Shown here: positions 1 to 4,416 of the stretch, in pieces
How the letters are laid out: each line of letters starts with the position of its first letter
Numbering within the stretch: the stretch's first letter is position 1
Source of the DNA: UBA6544 sp049601975
Lineage (GTDB): Bacteria > Pseudomonadota > Alphaproteobacteria > UBA8366
Length of the DNA stretch: 5,469 nt
Reading direction: 5' to 3'
Assembly (NCBI GenBank): GCA_049601975.1
Contig: JBMYRC010000201.1
Location: 1-5,469, forward strand
Program-made: the position numbers and the translations under genes
The notes under the pieces: model-generated
Databases searched by the model: none
What the model saw: only the letters and a program-made list of their open reading frames with translations
What the model was told of the DNA's origin: nothing

Positions 1-969
1 GCCCATCCGGTGGTCGACGGCAAGAGCCGCTATTTCGCACAGCTCAACGCGGGTAAACGATGCATCGTCCTCGATCTCAAATCCGAAGAGGGCACGGCTG
101 CGATCAAGAAGCTCATCATGGACACCGATGTGGTGTTAGAGAATTTCCGCCCTGGCGTCCTCGACCGCCTTGGCCTCGGTTTTGAGACATTATCGGCGAT
201 CAACCCGCGCCTCATCTATTGTGCTATTTCCGGCTACGGGCCGACCGGCCCCAACTCGACCCGCCCCGCGTTCGCCCCCATCGTCCATGCCCATGCGGGC
301 TACGACATGGCGGTCTTCGAGTATGCGAAGATCGCCGAGAAGCCGATCGATAATCGTAGCACGGCGGCCGACATCCTAGCGTCGGCGCACGGTTTTGGCG
401 CCATCGCGGCAGCGCTCTATGGGCGCGAGAAGACCGGACAGGGAGAGCGCATCGATGTGACGCTTGAGGGCGGCATGCACAATCTTCTCTACTATGAACT
501 CCAAGACGCCCAGGTTGAGAGCGACATACCACCCCTGGTCTATAGCCCGGTGCGGGCACGGGACGGTTTCTTGATGGTGGTCCCTGTCAGCGACCCTAAT
601 CTGTGCGCGATGGCGAAAGCCACGGGCAAGGGATGGGCGGAAGACCCCCGTTACAACAGCGTCGGTGAGCGTTGGAAGCACTGGGGAGACCTCATGGTGG
701 AGCTTGAGGAATGGGCGCTTGGCCATAGTGCCGAGGATGCCGAACGGATGCTGCTCGAAGCTGGTTGCCCGGCCACCCGTTACCGCACGGTTGCCGACGT
801 GGTCCGTGATGAAGGTCTGAAGGCGACCGGTGGCCTGGTCGAGATTAACGACGGCAGCGGCGATTTCCTGATTGCCAATTCGCCAATGCGCTACACCAAT
901 CGCGACGTCGGGCCGAAACCCTTCGTCGACAGCCTCAATGCCCGCGCGGCGGAGATATTGGGAGAGTAG
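1..969 (+). CDS. Family III CoA-transferase (CaiB/BaiF), 5'-partial; catalytic Asp apparently replaced
   Basis: C-terminal ~322 residues of a CaiB/BaiF family protein. The family moves CoA between organic acids through an aspartyl-CoA thioester, or racemises 2-methylacyl-CoAs. The frame is open from base 1 (A-H-P before the GTG at 10), and full members run near 380-400 residues, so some 60-70 N-terminal residues (the LxGxRVLDL...AGP part) lie upstream; the GTG at 10 is not a believable start. Family hallmarks, numbered from that GTG: LNAGKRCIVLDLK (12-24), VLENFRPGVLDRLGLG (42-57), AISGYGPTGP (72-81), ADILASAHG (120-128), GREKTGQGERIDVTL (138-152), then the small C-terminal domain with the conserved GCPATRYRTVADV (252-264). 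By hand alignment to formyl-CoA transferase and to alpha-methylacyl-CoA racemase, the nucleophilic Asp position falls on Gly154 (bases 469-471) and the racemase His position on Tyr98. The family call is firm; substrate and activity are unknown. It is the only intact gene on the plus strand. Confidence 0.93.
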   Translation, partial: AHPVVDGKSRYFAQLNAGKRCIVLDLKSEEGTAAIKKLIMDTDVVLENFRPGVLDRLGLGFETLSAINPRLIYCAISGYGPTGPNSTRPAFAPIVHAHAGYDMAVFEYAKIAEKPIDNRSTAADILASAHGFGAIAAALYGREKTGQGERIDVTLEGGMHNLLYYELQDAQVESDIPPLVYSPVRARDGFLMVVPVSDPNLCAMAKATGKGWAEDPRYNSVGERWKHWGDLMVELEEWALGHSAEDAERMLLEAGCPATRYRTVADVVRDEGLKATGGLVEINDGSGDFLIANSPMRYTNRDVGPKPFVDSLNARAAEILGE

Positions 970-1260
970 GGAGCGCCGTCGCTCTCGTCGTATCGTTTCT
1001 GATCGCGCCCGCGTCCTCGTGCTAAGACAAGCTCAGCATGAGGTTCTAATGGGAGGATGAAGCGGGAGTGTTCATAAAAATCGCGGAACAACCAGATACA
1101 CAGTATCAAGACACCGCTGATTCGCCCGTAGTGAGAGGTTCTGTAAAACGGTATCGGTGATCCACGAGTCAAAATACAGGAGTGTACTATAAAATATTAG
1201 ACAAAATGTCACGATCCGTTGACCGCCATTTCAATGGACTCGGATGCGAACTCGAAGACC
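970..1260. other. Intergenic region, no gene seen
   Basis: This 291-base gap separates two genes that converge on it (CoA-transferase + and methyltransferase -). No reading frame here resembles a protein. It holds the imperfect palindrome at 1015-1043 and then an AT-rich stretch (about 1070-1210) that includes a TATA-like run near 1188-1196, with no matching -35 box that I trust. No hairpin followed by a T-run is visible as terminator for either gene. The small palindrome ccatttcaatgg at 1228-1239, just beyond the methyltransferase stop, has only 5-bp arms and no T-tract. Confidence 0.6.
1015..1043. repeat. Short imperfect palindrome, REP-like
   Basis: The arms cctcgtgctaag (1015-1026) and ctcagcatgagg (1032-1043) pair over 12 positions with one G-T wobble and one A-C mismatch around a 5-base loop. 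The right half, acaagctcagcatgagg, matches from memory a short palindromic sequence scattered through many proteobacterial intergenic regions (the cctcatgctgagcttgtcgaag type). It lies about 45 bases after the CoA-transferase stop, so its transcript hairpin could also protect or end that mRNA, although no U-tract follows. Only one copy is in the window, so repeat status rests on recall. Confidence 0.5.
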
Positions 1261-2100
1261 TCAGGCCGGTTTTACGAAGTGGAAGCTGCCCCAGACCATG
1301 TGACCGGCTTCGCCGCCATCTACCCAGTACTGCATACCGTTGCCGATCTTCTCAAGGAAGGCTTCGCTGATCTCCTGCTTGAGCTCGTCGTGGCGGCCCC
1401 GGGTTTCGGCGACGATGGTGCGGTAATTGGTGAGGAAATCTTCCGTCCGATCCTCATAACCGCGATCGATGAATCCAGCGGCCTTGGCATCAGCGAGATA
1501 CCCCTCGACGGTGCCGAAAGAGACGAGATTGGCGCGCTCGAGCATGGGCTGAAGAACTTCCGCCGGGGCCGACGGTGTGGCCATCGGGTCGGCGAAGACG
1601 AACTCTCCGCCGGGCTTCAGGATGCGGAAAACTTCGCGCATCAACTGAGCCCGGTCGCCGCAATGCAGGAAGGCTTCCTGGGACCAGGCGATGTCGACCT
1701 GCGCGTCCTCCATCGGGATGTCTTCGTAGTTCCCCTCGAGGGGGGTGATCTTGCCGGTGAGCCCTTCCGCCGCGTTGGTCTTGGCCATGGCCTCAAGCTC
1801 TAGCGCACTGGCGTTGAGGGCAATACCGGAACAGTTATAGTCGGTGACCAGCTGGCGGATCGGACCGCCGAAACCGGCACCGAGGTCGATCACGGTCGAG
1901 TCCGAACTCAATGTGTCCAGCCGATCGGCGATGTAAGCCACCGCGCGGCGGGCGGCCTCGCGGATGCCGATGCCGGGCTCATCAAAGATGCCGACATGAA
2001 TGCTCTCCCCACCCCAAATTTTCCGGTAGTAAGTGTCCGTGTCCGAGCTGTTGTAGTAATCAGTGCTTTTCTGAATGGCTTCTTCGGTCTTGTCGGACAT
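1261..2100 (-). CDS. bsmB: SAM-dependent methyltransferase, sarcosine/dimethylglycine N-methyltransferase type
   Basis: Cytosolic class I SAM methyltransferase of 279 residues, about the length of known sarcosine/dimethylglycine N-methyltransferases (SDMT), which complete glycine betaine synthesis by methylating sarcosine and dimethylglycine. Seen in the sequence: an N-terminal YYNSSDTDTYYRKIWGGESIHVGIF block (15-39) typical of the betaine methyltransferases; SAM-binding motif I VIDLGAGFGG (70-79); an acidic-loop segment NYEDIPMED (124-132); AWSQEAFLHCGDR (138-150); ILKPGGEFVFADPM (160-173); and a C-terminal WVDGGEAGHMVWGSFHF (259-275) that closely resembles the SDMT C-terminus. There is no second fused methyltransferase domain. 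The ATG at 2100 is preceded by a strong Shine-Dalgarno sequence, AAGGAGA. It follows the dehydrogenase gene on the same strand by 117 bases. No glycine/sarcosine methyltransferase (first steps) is in view, so it may act on dimethylglycine alone or on another amine or sulfur acceptor. Family firm, exact substrate inferred. Confidence 0.88.
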   Translation of the reverse strand: MSDKTEEAIQKSTDYYNSSDTDTYYRKIWGGESIHVGIFDEPGIGIREAARRAVAYIADRLDTLSSDSTVIDLGAGFGGPIRQLVTDYNCSGIALNASALELEAMAKTNAAEGLTGKITPLEGNYEDIPMEDAQVDIAWSQEAFLHCGDRAQLMREVFRILKPGGEFVFADPMATPSAPAEVLQPMLERANLVSFGTVEGYLADAKAAGFIDRGYEDRTEDFLTNYRTIVAETRGRHDELKQEISEAFLEKIGNGMQYWVDGGEAGHMVWGSFHFVKPA

Positions 2101-2106
2101 CAGGGC

Positions 2107-2113
2107 TCTCCTT
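2107..2113 (-). promoter_or_regulatory. Strong ribosome binding site of the methyltransferase
   Basis: AAGGAGA on the minus strand sits about 6 bases before the ATG at 2100. It is the clearest Shine-Dalgarno sequence in the window and fixes that start codon. Confidence 0.8.
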
Positions 2114-2140
2114 GCTGCAGGTCGGCGTCCCGCGAATGAA

Positions 2141-2153
2141 ACGTTATATACGT
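2141..2153 (-). promoter_or_regulatory. Possible -10 element inside a small inverted repeat
   Basis: Forty bases before the methyltransferase ATG the minus strand reads ACGTATATAACGT, with ACGT arms around an AT-rich centre. It contains TATAAC, a 5/6 match to a sigma70 -10 box, in an otherwise GC-rich 117-base spacer. No convincing -35 lies 16-18 bases upstream (GCGCTT at 17). It could be a weak or activator-dependent promoter that lets the methyltransferase be expressed apart from the dehydrogenase gene, or an operator half-hidden in a promoter. Tentative. Confidence 0.3.
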
Positions 2154-2217
2154 AAACCTGATATGAAGCGCCGTCCGATCAAGGTTGTGGGCGGTGCCGG
2201 CGGCGATCTGGCAAACG

Positions 2218-3168
2218 TCACGCAACCCGGCTTGGCATCTCCTGCCCCGTCAATCCTGCGATCAAGTTCTCGATGGTGCGCTGGACCATACCGATCCGCG
2301 TCTTGCGGGTGGCACTGCCGAGGTGTGGTGCGATCACCAAGTTCTCCAAACTCAACAACGGATGGTTGCGGGGCAGGGGCTCCGGCTCCGTGACGTCGAG
2401 GCCTGCGGCCCAGATCGTGCCGTCCCTCAATGCGTCGAGCAAGGCGTCATGATCAAGCACGCCGCCCCGTGCTGCGTTGATCAGGATCGCGGTCGGCTTC
2501 ATCTGCACCAGCTCCGCGCGACCGATGGTGTTGCGTGTATCGGGCCGCATCGGCAGGTTGAGTGCCACAAAATCCGATTGCGCCAACAGGTCCGCCAGGC
2601 TCGCGTATGTTGCCCCCAATTCTGCCGCGATCTCGGGAATTTCGTTCCGGTTATGATAGAGGATTTTCATATCGAAGCCGGAGGCCCGGCGCGCCACCTG
2701 TTGCCCAACACCGCCCATGCCGATGATACCGAGCGTGGCGCCATAGACTTCCTGTCCGTGCCAGATATTTGCATCGTAATGGGTGAATTCCGGCCCGCGT
2801 GCGAAATGATCGCCGCGCACGATATGCCGCGCCGCCGCCAACAGCAGCGCAAAGGTCATATCGGCGGTGGCCCCATCGACAAATCCCGGCGTATTACCAA
2901 CCGGAATGCCCCGCGCCTCGGCGTCCTCCAGATTAATATGATCGATCCCGACCCCCTGATTGCTGATTACCCGCAGGTTCGGCATTGTGTCCATGACAGT
3001 GCCGTCAATAATCGGATGCCCATAGACGAAAAACCCGTCGGCGGCCTCAAGCAGGTCTGGGTTGGTGGAACCGTCCTCGTGCCAAGGATGGATCTCGCAA
3101 TCGACGGCCTCCACCATCTCCATGATCCAGGGTGCGAGTTCGGCGTTGGTCATGATTTGGTATGGCAT
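2218..3168 (-). CDS. D-2-hydroxyacid dehydrogenase, glyoxylate/hydroxypyruvate reductase type
   Basis: Cytosolic NAD(P)-dependent D-isomer 2-hydroxyacid dehydrogenase of 316 residues, normal family length, reducing a 2-keto acid (glyoxylate, hydroxypyruvate, 2-ketogluconate or similar) to the D-2-hydroxy acid. The substrate-binding half contains SNQGVGIDHINLEDAEARGI (69-88) and NTPGFVDGATADMTFALLL (92-110). The Rossmann half contains the dinucleotide motif GIIGMGGVG (147-155). The catalytic triad residues are Arg234 (NAARGGVLD), Glu263 (LDVTEPEPLP) and His282 (APHLGSAT). After the second Rossmann strand the chain reads YHNRNE (171-176) with no acidic residue, so NADPH is the likelier cofactor; this is inferred. 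The ATG at 3168 gives the usual N-terminus but has no good Shine-Dalgarno sequence; the in-frame ATG at 3153 is no better. A 117-base gap separates it from the downstream methyltransferase on the same strand. The exact substrate cannot be read from the sequence. Confidence 0.93.
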   Translation of the reverse strand: MPYQIMTNAELAPWIMEMVEAVDCEIHPWHEDGSTNPDLLEAADGFFVYGHPIIDGTVMDTMPNLRVISNQGVGIDHINLEDAEARGIPVGNTPGFVDGATADMTFALLLAAARHIVRGDHFARGPEFTHYDANIWHGQEVYGATLGIIGMGGVGQQVARRASGFDMKILYHNRNEIPEIAAELGATYASLADLLAQSDFVALNLPMRPDTRNTIGRAELVQMKPTAILINAARGGVLDHDALLDALRDGTIWAAGLDVTEPEPLPRNHPLLSLENLVIAPHLGSATRKTRIGMVQRTIENLIAGLTGQEMPSRVA

Positions 3169-3445
3169 GAGAGCTCGGGAGGAAGGTTGCAGGTTGAGAA
3201 TTTAGAGTGCTGTCATCACAAACTCCATTGTCATTCCCGCCGAGGCGGGAATCCAGGATTAGCTGGGTTTTCCATCTGAACCGAAGATGAGATCAGCAGA
3301 AATAAAACGAGCTATATTTTGTGTCACCGGATTGCCAGGGTTTATCGCAGAAGAGGGCAAAATATTGTTAAATGCACAATCAGGTGCGTCTTTGTAGTAG
3401 GTAACCTATGTCAGACATTCTGGTGGGTTGGTGGAATGCCACAGG
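3169..3445. other. Intergenic region with REP-like palindrome, AT-rich
   Basis: This 277-base stretch lies upstream of the dehydrogenase gene and before the recognisable part of the permease remnant. It holds the palindrome at 3229-3256, then an AT-rich segment (about 3295-3410). The 11-base inverted repeat taggt-a-accta lies at 3398-3408. I found no promoter for the dehydrogenase with acceptable boxes and spacing. The distal part may be eroded sequence that once encoded the N-terminal half of the permease, but no residues there can be recognised. Confidence 0.55.
3229..3256. repeat. REP-like palindromic repeat (tcattcccgc type)
   Basis: A near-perfect hairpin: attcccgcc (3233-3241) pairs with ggcgggaat (3244-3252), flanked by gtc on the left and ccag on the right. 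The whole, tgtcattcccgcc through to ggaatccag, matches from memory a very common proteobacterial dispersed palindrome (gtcattcccgcgaaagcgggaatccag type). It lies some 60 bases upstream of the dehydrogenase start, so it would sit in that gene's leader if transcription begins further upstream. Only one copy is in the window. Confidence 0.75.
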
Positions 3446-3778
3446 TCGTTAATCGTTTTCCTACCGGTCTGTTTCTTCGTTTGCGGAGCCCGTCTGCTAG
3501 AGGCATCTTTGCAGGACAATGCCTTGCAAGCGTTTGTCTATGGCGTGCTGACGGCCGTGGTGTCACTTTTGCTTTTCGGCCGAGCGGTCAGCCATCACGA
3601 TGCGTCGAATGGCTCGGCCTTTGTGGCTCTCTGCCCGTCCATTACCGCCCTTGCGGCCATTCCGGTCCACGGTGAATGGTAGACAACGGACGACTTGATC
3701 GCCTTGCTGCTAATTTCGAGCGGTGTCTAGTTTGCAAGCGGGAGCCCGCTCGCAACCCAATGGGCTGGGAGCGTTTGA
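3446..3778 (+). pseudogene. EamA/DMT-family permease remnant with two in-frame TAG stops
   Basis: Reading one frame from 3446 to the TGA at 3776-3778 gives the C-terminal end of an EamA (drug/metabolite transporter) permease, an inner-membrane protein normally of about 290-300 residues with ten helices. Recognisable parts: SLIVFLPVCFF, a membrane segment; ALQAFVYGVLTAVVSLLLFG followed by RAV (about 3527-3595), the typical YxGVLxAxxxxLLxGRA helix; ASNGSAFVALCPSITALAAI (about 3602-3661); then PVHGEW, matching the conserved xPxLGEWPT. An amber stop (3680-3682) replaces the expected Pro after GEW. The frame resumes TTDDLIALLLISSGV, a second amber (3728-3730) stands where Tyr or Leu is usual, and FASGSP follows to a natural-looking end. 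The N-terminal two thirds are missing or unrecognisable; a WWVGG peptide in another frame at 3420-3434 hints at a frameshift. The homology runs unbroken through both stops, so this is a decayed gene and not two small ones. A coding start at the TTG at 3428 is unlikely. Confidence 0.85.
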
Positions 3779-3832
3779 GGCGAGAAAGTTTTCAATACGG
3801 CGAGACCAAACCTTTCTTCGAACTCGATTGCC

Positions 3833-4303
3833 TTAGGTGTGATTACCAAAGACGTGGTAGCCGGTCTCGCCAAATAGGATGGTCTTGAAGGGTTCGCGCT
3901 GGTTGCCTTGCTCCATGCCGGGCGAGCCGATCGGCATGCCGGGCACCGCGAGGCCGGTGGCCTTTGGCCGTTCGCGCAGCAGCTGCTTGACGTCCCCGGC
4001 GGGAACATGGCCCTCGATGACGTAGCCGTCGACCGTCGCGGTATGGCAGGCCTCAAGTACTTGCGGCACCCCCAGACGGGCCTTGATCGGTGAAAGGTCC
4101 TCGGCCTGCACGATCTCTACGTTGAAGCTGGCGCGCTTCATGTGATCGGCCCATGCTTGGCAACAACCGCAGGTCGGAGATTTAAAGACGGTGAGCTTTT
4201 TGCCGGCGGCAAACGCCGGTAGCGCTGAGAGACCAGCCGCCGCGAGGGCCGAGGTCGCCAGAAGCCGGTGGGCGAAGGTCCGTCGGGAAAGGGGTGCTGT
4301 CAT
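3833..4303 (-). CDS. DUF411 family metal-binding protein with Tat signal peptide
   Basis: Exported DUF411 protein of 156 residues. Its family has a thioredoxin-like fold and is often found beside copper-resistance genes, but has no proven reaction. A twin-arginine signal is visible: SRRTF (6-10), an Ala/Leu-rich stretch, and an AFA cleavage site (30-32), leaving a mature periplasmic protein of about 124 residues. Family motifs, numbered from the ATG at 4303: KSPTCGCCQAWADHM (41-55) with Cys45, Cys47 and Cys48; ACHTATVDGYVIEGHVPA (85-102) with Cys86, His87 and His99; RPKATGLAVPGMPIGSPGME (112-131) with Met123 and Met130. These Cys, His and Met residues would suit Cu(I) binding, which is inferred. 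The ATG at 4303 has a weak GGA upstream; a GTG at 4312 would add three residues. A promoter lies just upstream (4365-4393), so it is probably transcribed alone. The intact stop is followed by the permease remnant, converging from the other strand. Confidence 0.93.
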   Translation of the reverse strand: MTAPLSRRTFAHRLLATSALAAAGLSALPAFAAGKKLTVFKSPTCGCCQAWADHMKRASFNVEIVQAEDLSPIKARLGVPQVLEACHTATVDGYVIEGHVPAGDVKQLLRERPKATGLAVPGMPIGSPGMEQGNQREPFKTILFGETGYHVFGNHT

Positions 4304-4364
4304 TTCATCCACATGAAGTCGTTGACTCTAAATGCGCTGGAAATCGTCCGAACGCCGGCAATAA

Positions 4365-4393
4365 ATTAAAGCCTTTGGTAGCTAGAGGGTCAA
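4365..4393 (-). promoter_or_regulatory. Sigma70-like promoter for the DUF411 gene
   Basis: On the minus strand TTGACC (4393-4388) and TTTAAT (4370-4365) are separated by exactly 17 bases; each is a 5/6 match to the sigma70 consensus boxes. Transcription would begin near 4358, giving a leader of about 55 bases before the ATG at 4303. The promoter lies in the 104-base gap after the ThDP enzyme stop and is the best promoter match in the window. No copper-regulator (CueR-type) dyad is evident in its spacer. Confidence 0.6.
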
Positions 4394-4416
4394 TGGCCAT
4401 CGCACGCTGCGCGTCC

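Noticed and set aside
1228..1239. ccatttcaatgg as terminator of the methyltransferase
   Set aside because: The arms are only 5 bp with a 2-base loop, AT-rich, and no T-run follows.
1219..1803. A 194-codon plus-strand frame opposite the methyltransferase
   Set aside because: It is the antisense of conserved SDMT motifs and has no recognisable domain.
2185..3279. A 364-codon open frame on the plus strand opposite the dehydrogenase gene
   Set aside because: It is the mirror of a clearly recognisable minus-strand enzyme in GC-rich DNA; its translation shows no family motif and is rich in His, Arg and Cys in a way typical of shadow frames.
3784..3817. gaaag...ctttc arms between the converging remnant and DUF411 gene as a bidirectional terminator
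   Set aside because: The arms are very short, the loop is over 20 bases, and there is no GC-rich stem.
3676..3888. A 70-codon plus-strand frame after the permease remnant
   Set aside because: It is a different frame from the one carrying EamA homology, overlaps the end of the DUF411 gene, and shows no motif.
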